Origin: an uncultured Eubacteriales bacterium
Lineage (GTDB): Bacteria; Bacillota; Clostridia; Oscillospirales; Oscillospiraceae
Assembly (NCBI GenBank): GCA_900545805.1
Contig: URAL01000004.1
Span: forward strand, 10,043 to 74,042
Length of the DNA: 64,000 bases
Direction of reading: 5' to 3'
The stretch's first letter is position 1, and each line of letters begins with the position of its first letter. Made by a program: the position numbers and the translations under genes. The notes below the pieces were generated by a model. It was given only the letters and a program-made list of their open reading frames with translations. It was not told the origin of the DNA and did no database searches. Of the stretch, positions 25,235 through 34,224 are shown piece by piece.

Positions 25235-25435
25235 TTACTTAATGCCGTACTTCCTGTTGAACTTATCAACGCGGCCGCTGGTATCGACCAGCTTCTGCTT
25301 GCCTGTATAGAAGGGGTGGCACTTCGAGCAGATCTCGACGGTGATGCCGGGGCGGGTCGAGCCGGTCTCGATGGTGGCGCCGCAGGCGCACTTTATAACG
25401 GTGGGCTGGTAGTTAGGATGGATTCCTGCCTTCAT
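25235..25435 (-). CDS. rpmE: 50S ribosomal protein L31 (zinc-binding type)
   Basis: 66-aa ribosomal protein L31, starting MKAGIHPNYQPTVIKCACG and ending VDKFNRKYGIK. Two Cys pairs (C16, C18, C37, C40) mark the zinc-binding C+ form. Full length for the family. Monocistronic with its own terminator; AGGAG upstream on the minus strand. Confidence 0.95.
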   Translation of the reverse strand: MKAGIHPNYQPTVIKCACGATIETGSTRPGITVEICSKCHPFYTGKQKLVDTSGRVDKFNRKYGIK

Positions 25436-25600
25436 TGTTCATATCTCCTCGTCATAGGCTGTCTTGAGCATGCAAAACGCATGGTTACAAGACGCAAAGC
25501 TAATTGTAGCACAGGTATCTCTTAATTGCAAGAGTTTTTAGAGGCGTTTTGGCGCTTTTGATCATGCTTGCTGCGGCCGCCCGGTTCGAAAGGGCGATGA

Positions 25601-28600
25601 TCAACAGTCTGCCCTTACGATTTCGCCGGAATAGAGAAAATACAGCACGCACTCGCGCACGGGCCTGCCTGTCGTGCGCTGCGCGGCATAGGCGTAGGCC
25701 TCCAGCTGCTTTGCGTAGCTCCTCGCCCTCTCGAGGGCCTCGCCGCCGCGAACACGGTCTGTCTTGTAGTCGATGATCGTTATTTCGCCGTTTTCCTCGA
25801 TCATGCAGTCGATAACGCCCTGCAAAAGCACGCTCTCGCCCTCGCCGCCGGGGAAGAGCTTTTCCGCCGGACACAGCAGCGAAAATTTAAACTCGCGCCA
25901 TAGCCTGCCGGCGGTCATTATGCGCCGCCCGATGGGGGAGGCGAACAGCCGCAGGATGCAGCCGAGATCGACGCTTTCTGCCTGCCGGGGCGTAAGGAAT
26001 TTCTGCTCTGTCAGGCGTGAAAGCTCCTCGCGCAAGGCAGTCTCCGAGCCTGTTTTGGCGTAGTCGATGTGCTGCAAAAGCGTATGCGCCGCCGAGCCGC
26101 GCTGCGTCGGCGTGAGCGGGCGGTCATCCCCCAATCGCGGCGTGCGAAAGCGCGATTGCGATTTGGGCGCTATGCTCGCGGCCTCCCCGTCGCCGGGCTC
26201 AAGATGCTTCAGCTCCGTTGCAGTGACCTTTGAGGGCAGGTGCGCCGCCGCCTCATGAGGATACGAAAACGCAAGGCTTCGGCGCAGCCTTTCGACAAGC
26301 GCCGCGTCGGGCGCGGCGTGAGGAAGCTCAGTCTCGTCATCCTGCGCGGCGGCGGCCTCGGCCGCGCTTACAAGCGAGAGCTTGAAGGTATCCCCGCCGG
26401 AGCACAGCTGCGCGTAGATCATCCAGTCGGCCATGCTCTGCGCACCTATGAGCACCTCCGGTGACATGGGGCTCGTGCATTGCAGCATCATGCTCTGCAT
26501 TTTTTTCTCGGGGTCCTTTACCGCCGCCGTGACAAAAAGCCGCTCACGGGCTCTCGTGAGCGCGACGTATAAAAGGCGCATTTCCTCCGACAGCATTTCG
26601 CGCCTTAGACGCTGCTTTATCGCGTTTCGCGCAAGGCCGGGGTATTCGAGCCTGCGGGAGGCGTCGTATACCTTCGCACCGAGACCGAGCTCCGGGTGAA
26701 TGAGCACGGTCTGCTTTAAGTCCGCGTCGTTAAAGCGGCGCGAGGTGTCGCACAAAAACACGACGGGGAATTCAAGACCCTTTGACTTGTGTATTGTCAT
26801 TATCCTTACCGCGTCATCGGCTCCGGCAGCGCCCATATCGCCTCCGCGCCCGGCAAGCTGATGCAGCCATCGGCAGAAGCGGTGCAGTCCGCGAAAGCCG
26901 CCCGCGGCAAAGCGCCCGGATAATTCGAGCATCATGTGCAGGTTTGCCAGTCTTTGCGGCGCATCCTGCATGGCGGCGCACTTGGCCGTAAGGTCGAGCT
27001 CGTTATAGATAAACGTGAGCAGCTCGTCCACCGGCGCATCCGTCGAGCGAGAGCGGAGCTTGTTGAGCGTTTCGAGAAACACCGCGCATTTTTCGTTTGT
27101 CTCGGCGGCCTTTTTCAGCGCCGTGTAGAAGTCTCCTTCGCGGTCACAAAGGCGTATCCCGGTCAGCTCGTCGGCCGTGAAGCCGAAAACGCTTGAGCGC
27201 AGTACGGCGATGAGAGCAACGTCCTGATGCGGATTGTCGAGGATCGCAAGAAGACTCATGAGCGAGGTTATCTCCGTTGCGGCAAAGAAGCTTCCGCCCT
27301 GACCGGCGGCGACGGGTATGCCGCGCAAAATAAGCTCACGGCGGTATGTTTCGCCGACTGAGTTTGCCGAGCGCATCAAAAGCGCGATATCGCCGTAGCC
27401 GAGCGCACGGCCGGACACCGTCATGCCCGATGCCATGAGCTTAAGAATCTTGTCGGCGACGACGGCGGCCTCCTTCTCGGTCTTGTCGCGCAGATCCTCC
27501 TCGTCGCTTTTAACGTCGATGAGTATGAGCTCGGGCGCGCACCCTGAGTCATCATACACGCCGCCGCAGCGCAGAAGCGCGTTCTCGTCGTAGTCGATCT
27601 CGCCGAGCTTTTTCGACATGCAGGCGGAAAAAACGACGTTTATGCCGTCGATGACCTCCCGGCGCGAGCGGAAGTTCTCCTGAAGCATGATCTTCACGGG
27701 CTCATTTTCGGCAGCGTCGGATAAAAACGCGTATTTTTCGTATTTTTCGGTGAATATCAGGGGGTCTGCCAGGCGGAAGCGGTAGATCGACTGCTTTACG
27801 TCGCCGACCATGAACAGGTTTTCGCCGTTTTTCGACAGGGCTCGGAAGATATCGTCCTGCACGCGGTTTACGTCCTGATACTCATCGACCATGATCTCGC
27901 AAAAGCGCCGAGAGGTTTCCCGTGCAAGTTCGGTGGGGCTGCCGTCCTCGTTTGTCAGAAGCTGCGCCGTCAGATGCTCAAGATCGGCAAAATCGACCTC
28001 GGCTCTCCGGCGCTTTTCGGCGGCGTAGGCTCTGTCAAAGCGCAGCGTCAGCTCGATAAGAGCTCTCATCGCCGGAGCTGTTTTATGCATGTCGGCGATA
28101 AGCTTTTCGCTGCTCGCCGAGAGAAGCTTATCGTATTTCGCGCAGCTTTTTTTGCACAGCTCGCGCACGGCCTTCGTATACTCCTTAAGCTCGGGATCGG
28201 GCGGATTCGTGATCGTTCCGAGCCTCGGGAAACTTATGGGCAGCGCCTGCCGCGCCCTGTCCCAGCCGAGAGAGCAGGCGCGGGCAAAGTTATGCAGGGA
28301 AAGTGCCGTTTCGGCAAAGCCGGGGCCGTATTTTGCCGCAACAACGGCGTCATTTGCCGCAAGAGCGCACATCTCGTCCATCCTCTGCGCCCAGTAGAGC
28401 GCATCGTCGCGCATGCCTTCAAGCATCTGCGCACCCCAGACCGTGCGCCCGGCATCGGTCTCCGCCGGCTCGAGAGCCTCAAGCTGCTGCCTCAGCCATA
28501 GCTCGGGCCGCGCATGACTCTGTGTTTTCCGGTGGAGCTCAAGAACGGTGTCGGCAAGGCGCTTATCGTCGCGTCCCGCGCCCACGGTGTCGGACAGCAG

Positions 28601-29062
28601 ACGGAAATTTTCATCGGGAGCCTCATAGCAGGCGTCCAGAACGCGCTGGATAACGCGCTGCTTTATCGCCTCGGCTCTGTCCTCCTCGATGACCCGAAAC
28701 TCCGGCGAAAGCTGCGCTGCGTGGCAATGCTCGCGCAGAAAGCTCTGACAGAACGAGTCGATCGTACCTATCTGCGCCTTGGCGCACAGAGCGCTCTGGC
28801 GGCGCAGACGGCGGTTATCGGGGTCAACGGCCAGACGCTCGGATATCTCGTCGAGTATGCGGCCTTTAAGCTCCGCGGCGGCGGCCTTGGTAAAGGTTAT
28901 GACAAGAAAGCTGTCGATGTCCGCATCGCTGTCTATGCGCCGCAGGAGCCTCTCGGTCAGAACTCTCGTCTTGCCGCTTCCCGCCGCCGCCGAGACGAGC
29001 ACGGCCCGTCCCGATTCCTCTATCGCAGATCTCTGCGCACTTGTCGGCTCAAATCTCGCCAT
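25601..29062 (-). CDS. addA: ATP-dependent helicase/nuclease subunit A (AddA)
   Basis: 1153-aa UvrD-type helicase and nuclease of the AddAB double-strand-break repair complex, which resects DNA ends for RecA loading. Walker A AAAGSGKT (25-32), helicase motif II VDEYQDVNRVQDD, UvrD motif NFRSR, motif with TIHKSKGLEFPVVFL, and a C-terminal RecB-like nuclease motif (GVIDCMIEENGE, then IIDYKTD). Length is normal for the family. The ATG overlaps the 3' end of addB by 14 bases, so translation is coupled. Confidence 0.95.
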   Translation of the reverse strand: MARFEPTSAQRSAIEESGRAVLVSAAAGSGKTRVLTERLLRRIDSDADIDSFLVITFTKAAAAELKGRILDEISERLAVDPDNRRLRRQSALCAKAQIGTIDSFCQSFLREHCHAAQLSPEFRVIEEDRAEAIKQRVIQRVLDACYEAPDENFRLLSDTVGAGRDDKRLADTVLELHRKTQSHARPELWLRQQLEALEPAETDAGRTVWGAQMLEGMRDDALYWAQRMDEMCALAANDAVVAAKYGPGFAETALSLHNFARACSLGWDRARQALPISFPRLGTITNPPDPELKEYTKAVRELCKKSCAKYDKLLSASSEKLIADMHKTAPAMRALIELTLRFDRAYAAEKRRRAEVDFADLEHLTAQLLTNEDGSPTELARETSRRFCEIMVDEYQDVNRVQDDIFRALSKNGENLFMVGDVKQSIYRFRLADPLIFTEKYEKYAFLSDAAENEPVKIMLQENFRSRREVIDGINVVFSACMSKKLGEIDYDENALLRCGGVYDDSGCAPELILIDVKSDEEDLRDKTEKEAAVVADKILKLMASGMTVSGRALGYGDIALLMRSANSVGETYRRELILRGIPVAAGQGGSFFAATEITSLMSLLAILDNPHQDVALIAVLRSSVFGFTADELTGIRLCDREGDFYTALKKAAETNEKCAVFLETLNKLRSRSTDAPVDELLTFIYNELDLTAKCAAMQDAPQRLANLHMMLELSGRFAAGGFRGLHRFCRWLHQLAGRGGDMGAAGADDAVRIMTIHKSKGLEFPVVFLCDTSRRFNDADLKQTVLIHPELGLGAKVYDASRRLEYPGLARNAIKQRLRREMLSEEMRLLYVALTRARERLFVTAAVKDPEKKMQSMMLQCTSPMSPEVLIGAQSMADWMIYAQLCSGGDTFKLSLVSAAEAAAAQDDETELPHAAPDAALVERLRRSLAFSYPHEAAAHLPSKVTATELKHLEPGDGEAASIAPKSQSRFRTPRLGDDRPLTPTQRGSAAHTLLQHIDYAKTGSETALREELSRLTEQKFLTPRQAESVDLGCILRLFASPIGRRIMTAGRLWREFKFSLLCPAEKLFPGGEGESVLLQGVIDCMIEENGEITIIDYKTDRVRGGEALERARSYAKQLEAYAYAAQRTTGRPVRECVLYFLYSGEIVRADC

Positions 29063-32000
29063 CGATTTTGCCTCCCTCCAACACGTTCCACACCTTTGTT
29101 GCCTTCAGGTGAGGCGTTATTCTCATGCTCTCGCCGTTTTCGCCGTCGCGGAAGCGGCAGGCGTCGAAATAGTCGCAGTTTGTGCACGCGGTCTCCTGCT
29201 GGCCGGCGTAGTACGGGTCGGCCGCAATACTGCCGCTTCTTAGCTCCGAGGCCATTTCGCTCAGCGTTTTGTCTATGTGTCTTGCCAGAACTCCGAGCCG
29301 CTCTGCCGAGACGAGCGCATCGCCGTCGGCGCCGGATTTTTTGAACGTGACCGGGATGTACCGCGGCGTTTCGGAATGCTCCATCGCGGCGATGACCTCG
29401 GGGTCATTGAGTATCAGTCCGCTGCGGCGCAGGCTTGCGCCGCGCTTTTTCTTAAGCTCCTCGTCGCTCAGGTCAAAATCGCTTTTTGTTACTTCGTCTC
29501 GCGCCGGAACGTACAGCACTCCGGCAGGGACGATCTCATGACCGTACAGCTCATGTCCGTTTTCGCCCAGCGAAAACAGGTACAGCAGCATCTGAAGATT
29601 CATGCCGTACAGCACGTCCGAAAGCTCGAAATTTTTGCGTCCGGTCTTATAGTCGACAATGCGCAGATAGAGCTTGCCCTCATGCAGCCAGCCGTCAACG
29701 CGGTCGGCGATTCCGGTCAGGACGAGCTTATCCTCACCGTCGCCGAGCTCCAGCGGTGGCAGCTCAGGCGTGTGCGCAAAGTCGAGCTCGAACGACAGCG
29801 GCTCGAAATCGCTGCGGCGCAGCTCGTCGGCAAGATCGAGAGCTATCTGATGCACGCTGCTTATAAGGCGGCGGAACAGGTATTCAAAGCGCTTGCTCTT
29901 ATCGCGGAAATCATTGAGCTCGCGCCTTATGTATTCCGAAACGTACTTGTCGCACAGTGCGCGCACCGTCTCGTCGCCGATGCTTTTATAGCCGCCCATG
30001 GAGACCGCCTCGCGTGTGACCTGCTCCAGGATCCGGTGCACGAAGGTTCCCAGCTCCGGTGCCGTGAAGCCCGCAGGCTCGTGCGGCCTTGCCTTGAGCG
30101 CGTACTGCATGAAGTAGGCAAAGCGGCAGGAGGCGAATTTGTCGATCCTCGACGCGGAAAGGCGCAGTCTTTCGCCGTACAGCGCCCTTACCGATGCACG
30201 CGACAGTCTGCCCCGGCTGAGGCTTGCCGCAAGCTCAAGCTCGCGCAGCCGCCCGGGCTCGGATTCCTTGAAATATTCCGCCGCGCTTGCCGCCGCCGTG
30301 CCGCCGCCGTGCAGCGACTGCGCTGCAAGCTCCAGAGCGGGAGAACGGGCCGACAGACGGGCACTGTCGATATCAAAGGGCTCGGCGTCGATATCAAATA
30401 TTGCCCTTGCCCTGTTCACAACGAAGGCCGGGCGCTGCTGCACTCCGCCCGTGCCGCTGAGCGCATAGCAGAATGTGAGGCTTTCCGACGGCAGGGTAAG
30501 GCAATTATACACCGTCGAGAACGCACGCCACAGCTCGCTGTCGCCCATGCCGCCGAGGTCGATGTCCATTTCAAGAAGCCTCTTTCGCTCGTCGGAGGAG
30601 AACACGCCCGTGTCGGTATCCGTTCCGGGGATGCGATCATCCGTCGCGCCGAGAACGATGAGATGTTTTATATTGCGCCGTCTCATGCGGTCTGTTTCGC
30701 CGGCAGTTACGCAGTCGAGCGAAACGGGGATTGTACCGATATCGTAGCGCGAGAGAATCAGAGTAAAGAGCCTGCCGAAGTATTCGGCATCGGCCTGCGT
30801 ATCACCGAGGATGGCCGCGCACTGCTCGAGCGCCGTGACCGTTATGTCCCAAAGCCGTGCACATTCGCTCGCCTCGGTATCGCGGTGCGCGGCTGCAAGC
30901 TCATCGGCTCGCGCCTGCAAGCTCTCCGCAAGACCGAGTTCGTCAAAAAGCGCGGCGAGCGCACGGGCCTGCTCCGATGCGGTGAGCGCGGCGCTCGCAC
31001 GCTCTGAAAAGCGCATGAGCGGAGCTCTTGCCGTCTCGCGCAGAAGATTTATGCGCTCAAGCGTCAGGGTCGAGCGCTCGTCAAATTCCTTTCCATAGCC
31101 GTCGGGATGCAGCGTCCAGGGCTCGTGCCTTGTCCAGGCCGAGCCGTGCAATTGCCAGGTGAAGACGTAGTTTTCAAGCTCGTCGCACTCATCAATGTCA
31201 AGTCCGCCGAAGCCCGTGCGCAGGTATTCGAACACGTCGTCGGCCTCCCAGCCGCCGAGGATGATCTCATACGCTGCCGAAATGAGCGAGGGCAGCGGCT
31301 TTGAGAGCATGTCGGCCTTGCGTGCGGTGTAGACCGGTACGCCGTAGCGCGAGAACGCCGACTCCAGCAGCAGACGGTAATCGTCAAAGCCCTTTGCGCA
31401 CACGGCGATATCGCGCCAGCGGCAGCCGCAGTCACGAACGAGACGCAGAGCCTCTGACGCGGCAAGCTCGCATTCGGTGTTCATGTCGGGCGCGGTGACT
31501 ATCCTGATGCAGCCGTCGGGGTCTGATTTCTCGACGGCGCGGCAGCTGAACATATTTTCCGCAAAGACGGACAGCGGGCGGCGCTTCGTGCTTTCGCCGG
31601 TCCACCGTGTTTTTTCGGTTTCGATTCCGTTATCCGCGGCAAAGCGCAGAAGTGCAGAGGCAGTTATCCTGCCGAGAGCGAACACCTCGCTGCCTTCGCC
31701 GAGCTCATCGCAGCTCAGGCACACGGTAAGATACGCGCCGGAGAGCATCAACGCTTCAAGAACGCGCCGCTCCTGCGCCGTGAAATCGGTGAAGCCGTCG
31801 ACGAAAACGTGTGTGTCTGCGCCGATAGACGAGCGCTCTATCTGCCCGGCCAGCACACTCAGCCGGTCGGCGGGATCGGCTGAGCCGTTTGCGACAACAC
31901 CGTCGTAGGCCTCAAGTATGAGACCGAGGTCAAAAAGCTTGTCACCAAGCGCACCCTCGCAGCTATCGGCCGCCGCGAGCAGCTGCTCGCTCGTAACACA

Positions 32001-32387
32001 AGCGCTTTTGAGCTCGTCTACAGCGCCCAGCAGCATCGTCTGTATTTCGGCTCTGTGCCGCGCCGCGCCGTAAACGCGCAGCCGCGAATACAAACCATCG
32101 GCCGCCAGTGCCATGCACAAAAGCCTGCCGCCCTTATCGAGAAACTCCTCCGCCGTGCCGCCGCATTCGGCGCTCACCTCGCGCGCAAGTCCCGTGAACG
32201 ACAGAACCTCCGCATACAGCGACAGTCCGTCGCCGCACACGCTGCAAAGCTCGCGCTCGGCCTCATGGCTGTACTGCTCCGGAACGAGCAGGATGCAGCG
32301 CACCTTGCTGCCTTCACTGCGGCGTATCTCGTCCATGATCGCCGCACTTTTTCCCGTGCCCGCTTCACCGTATAATATTCTGAGCAT
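29049..32387 (-). CDS. addB: ATP-dependent helicase/nuclease subunit B (AddB)
   Basis: 1112-aa partner of AddA with an inactivated helicase core, a RecB-type nuclease and an Fe-S cluster. Walker A GEAGTGKS (7-14), then nuclease motif GIADRVDGW and IVDYKTGRK. The expected cluster Cys are present: one in the middle of the protein (RIDKFASCRFAYFMQYAL) and three near the end (ACTNCDYFDACRF). Start ATG at 32387 is chosen because the Walker A strand then begins the protein (MLRILYGEAG); the frame extends upstream to 32477 only through promoter DNA. First gene of the addBA operon. Confidence 0.95.
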   Translation of the reverse strand: MLRILYGEAGTGKSAAIMDEIRRSEGSKVRCILLVPEQYSHEAERELCSVCGDGLSLYAEVLSFTGLAREVSAECGGTAEEFLDKGGRLLCMALAADGLYSRLRVYGAARHRAEIQTMLLGAVDELKSACVTSEQLLAAADSCEGALGDKLFDLGLILEAYDGVVANGSADPADRLSVLAGQIERSSIGADTHVFVDGFTDFTAQERRVLEALMLSGAYLTVCLSCDELGEGSEVFALGRITASALLRFAADNGIETEKTRWTGESTKRRPLSVFAENMFSCRAVEKSDPDGCIRIVTAPDMNTECELAASEALRLVRDCGCRWRDIAVCAKGFDDYRLLLESAFSRYGVPVYTARKADMLSKPLPSLISAAYEIILGGWEADDVFEYLRTGFGGLDIDECDELENYVFTWQLHGSAWTRHEPWTLHPDGYGKEFDERSTLTLERINLLRETARAPLMRFSERASAALTASEQARALAALFDELGLAESLQARADELAAAHRDTEASECARLWDITVTALEQCAAILGDTQADAEYFGRLFTLILSRYDIGTIPVSLDCVTAGETDRMRRRNIKHLIVLGATDDRIPGTDTDTGVFSSDERKRLLEMDIDLGGMGDSELWRAFSTVYNCLTLPSESLTFCYALSGTGGVQQRPAFVVNRARAIFDIDAEPFDIDSARLSARSPALELAAQSLHGGGTAAASAAEYFKESEPGRLRELELAASLSRGRLSRASVRALYGERLRLSASRIDKFASCRFAYFMQYALKARPHEPAGFTAPELGTFVHRILEQVTREAVSMGGYKSIGDETVRALCDKYVSEYIRRELNDFRDKSKRFEYLFRRLISSVHQIALDLADELRRSDFEPLSFELDFAHTPELPPLELGDGEDKLVLTGIADRVDGWLHEGKLYLRIVDYKTGRKNFELSDVLYGMNLQMLLYLFSLGENGHELYGHEIVPAGVLYVPARDEVTKSDFDLSDEELKKKRGASLRRSGLILNDPEVIAAMEHSETPRYIPVTFKKSGADGDALVSAERLGVLARHIDKTLSEMASELRSGSIAADPYYAGQQETACTNCDYFDACRFRDGENGESMRITPHLKATKVWNVLEGGKIDGEI

Positions 32388-32415
32388 CCCGTCACCGCCT
32401 TGATAGTGATACCTT

Positions 32416-32454
32416 ATTATATCTCTCCGCGGTTGAGCGGTCAACCGCGGAGAG
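32416..32454 (-). promoter_or_regulatory. addBA promoter embedded in a 14-bp palindrome
   Basis: On the minus strand TTGACC (32439-32444), a 17-base spacer and TATAAT (32416-32421) form a near-consensus promoter about 30 bases before addB. A perfect inverted repeat, CTCTCCGCGGTTGA (32423-32436) with its complement (32441-32454) around GCGG, covers the -35 and most of the spacer. A bound repressor there would block transcription. Confidence 0.65.
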
Positions 32455-32498
32455 CAGATAGCCAAATGTGTGCGCAAGGCGCACGGATTTGAATTTCA

Positions 32499-32662
32499 CC
32501 TCATTCGTCAGCCTTCGGCTGACACCTTCCCCTCAAATGGGAAGGCAAGGGTGCAGACAAAGCCTTTGCACCAAATCAGCACAATTTTACGTTGCACGAA
32601 ACGTTGCGGTTTCCTGCAATGTTTCGACACCGGGACACCGCAATTACCGTATCGGCACAGCC
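32499..32662. repeat. Interspersed repeat family 2, copy a
   Basis: Non-coding. Contains GTCAGCC-ttc-GGCTGAC and CCTTCCC-N7-GGGAAGG hairpins, then a segment 'gcacgaaacg...tttcgacaccgggacaccgcaat'. The same order of parts recurs at 32689-32842. The 523-base gap 32388-32910 is made up of the addBA promoter, these two copies and the rpmB terminator; no gene is seen. Confidence 0.7.
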
Positions 32663-32688
32663 TAAATGCGCCTGCGGAAAAAGCGACC

Positions 32689-32842
32689 CCTCAGTCAGCT
32701 TCGCTGCCAGCTCCCCTTATGCAGGGGAGCCAAGGGGCGCGCTGCAAAAATCTGTACCGCGCCTACGGGAAGCGAAACGCAATGGTTTTTACCATTGTTC
32801 CGATACCGGGCGACCGCAATAAACGTATTCGCAGCTGTGTCC
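32689..32842. repeat. Interspersed repeat family 2, copy b
   Basis: Same modular layout as copy a: 'cctcagtcagcttcgctg', an AGCTCCCC-ttatgca-GGGGAGC hairpin, then 'gaaacgcaatgg' and 'ttccgataccgggcgaccgcaata'. Tandem but diverged, so not a recent duplication. Similar sequences are, from memory, common in genomes of gut Ruminococcaceae. Confidence 0.7.
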
Positions 32843-32861
32843 GTGCGCTATTAAAAAAGAA

Positions 32862-32889
32862 CGAAAAAAGCTCGCCGTATGGCGAGCTT
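32862..32889 (-). terminator. Terminator of rpmB
   Basis: AAGCTCGCC (32868-32876) pairs with GGCGAGCTT (32881-32889); on the minus strand it is followed by TTTTCG, 22 bases beyond the rpmB stop. Confidence 0.85.
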
Positions 32890-32910
32890 GTTTCGGGTAA
32901 TATCAGGTTA

Positions 32911-33099
32911 TTACACAGCGCGGGTGACCTTGCCGCTGCGCAGGCAGCGAGTGCATGCGTAAACGTGCTTGGGACTTCCGTCCACGATCGCCTTGACGCG
33001 CTTCACATTGGGCTTCCAAGTACGGTTGGAACGCCTGTGGGAGTGAGACACCTGAATGCCAAAGGCAACGCCCTTGTCGCAAAACTGACATTTTGCCAT
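32911..33099 (-). CDS. rpmB: 50S ribosomal protein L28
   Basis: 62-aa L28 beginning MAKCQFCDKGVAFGIQVSHS and containing RTWKPNVKRVKA and VYACTRCLRSGKV. Two CxxC pairs mark the zinc-binding form. ATG 33099 is chosen over the upstream in-frame Met at 33111 because AGGAGG lies 11 bases upstream and the family starts MAK or MAR. Monocistronic. Confidence 0.95.
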   Translation of the reverse strand: MAKCQFCDKGVAFGIQVSHSHRRSNRTWKPNVKRVKAIVDGSPKHVYACTRCLRSGKVTRAV

Positions 33100-33212
33100 A
33101 AGTTGAAGCACCTCCTTGCTTGTGTTTAGCCGAATGCATTTGCAGACAGCTTATTAATAATAACAGAAGGAGCCTGTAATTGCAAGAAAAATTTTCGGAT
33201 CATTAAAAATCG

Positions 33213-33241
33213 TTGCAAATTAATGCATTAGAGGTTAATAT
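33213..33241 (+). promoter_or_regulatory. Putative hprK promoter
   Basis: TTGCAA (33213-33218), 17-base spacer, TAATAT (33236-33241), 35 bases before the hprK start in an AT-rich stretch. Confidence 0.5.
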
Positions 33242-33276
33242 TAAATATAGAAATAACTATAGTGAGGAGCACCGCA

Positions 33277-34215
33277 ATGGCGAGCAAATATTCTGTCCTG
33301 CTGAAAACCATAGCCAAGGAAAACGGTCTTGAGCCGCTGCACACCTCGGTCGACTATGAAACGCGCCTTTTAACGGTCGCGGACGTGAACCGTCCGGCGC
33401 TTCAGCTTGCCGGATTTTATAACTACTTCGATCCCAAAAGACTTCAGATACTCGGCAGGGTCGAGAGCACATATCTTGAGCTCAAGACAGTTGCCGAGCG
33501 CCGCAGCTGCTTTGAGGAGCTTATGCGCTATGACATATCGGCACTGGTGATATGCCACGGCGCTTCCGCGTTCCCCGAGTGCCTTGAGATGGCCGAGAAA
33601 TACGACCGCAACGTGTTCGTAACGCCCGATGACACCTCCGATTTCATGGCCGACGTGATAAGCTCACTGCACACGCATCTTGCTCCGCGAACGACGATGC
33701 ACGGCGTGCTCGTCGAGGTTCACGGTGAGGGTGTGCTGCTCACGGGAGACTCCGGAATAGGCAAGAGTGAAACGGCGCTTGAGCTCATAAAGCGCGGACA
33801 CAAGCTCATAGCCGACGACGCCGTGGATATCCGCCGCATAGAGCGCGACAGGCTCGTCGGAACGGCGCCGGAGCTCATACGCTATTACATGGAGCTGCGG
33901 GGCATCGGCGTTGTCGATGTGCACCACCTGTACGGTGTGGGAGCGGTAAAGCCAGAGGGCGATATCGACCTTGTGGTGAACCTTGAGGTCTGGGACGACC
34001 AGAAGGCCTACGACCGTCTGGGCCTTACAAGCGAGACGCAGGATATTCTCGGCGTAACCGTTCCGAGCGTGACGATCCCCGTGCGCCCGGGCAGGAACCT
34101 GGCCGTCATACTTGAGCTTGCCGCGATGAACAACCGCCAGAAGAAAATGGGCTATAACGCAGCCGAGACGCTTGCATCAAATGTAGATCACGCCGTTGAC
34201 AGCGGTTTAGTATAA
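33277..34215 (+). CDS. hprK: HPr kinase/phosphorylase
   Basis: 312-aa bifunctional enzyme that phosphorylates and dephosphorylates HPr at a regulatory Ser, the central switch of carbon catabolite control in Firmicutes. P-loop GDSGIGKS (157-164), upstream His motif TTMHGVLVEVHGEG and the K-loop signature NLEVWDDQK. ATG at 33277 with GAGGAG 7 bases upstream; an in-frame start at 33262 is unlikely. First gene of the hprK-murB-rapZ-whiA block, a conserved Firmicutes arrangement. Confidence 0.95.
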   Translation: MASKYSVLLKTIAKENGLEPLHTSVDYETRLLTVADVNRPALQLAGFYNYFDPKRLQILGRVESTYLELKTVAERRSCFEELMRYDISALVICHGASAFPECLEMAEKYDRNVFVTPDDTSDFMADVISSLHTHLAPRTTMHGVLVEVHGEGVLLTGDSGIGKSETALELIKRGHKLIADDAVDIRRIERDRLVGTAPELIRYYMELRGIGVVDVHHLYGVGAVKPEGDIDLVVNLEVWDDQKAYDRLGLTSETQDILGVTVPSVTIPVRPGRNLAVILELAAMNNRQKKMGYNAAETLASNVDHAVDSGLV

Positions 34216-34224
34216 GGAGAAGAC

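Noticed and set aside
29277..31007. 576-codon open frame on the plus strand inside addB
   Set aside because: Antisense to addB, which has Walker, nuclease and Fe-S motifs in the right order.
32470..33129. 219-codon plus-strand frame covering repeats and rpmB
   Set aside because: It runs through family 2 repeats and antisense to rpmB, with no domain and no ribosome site.
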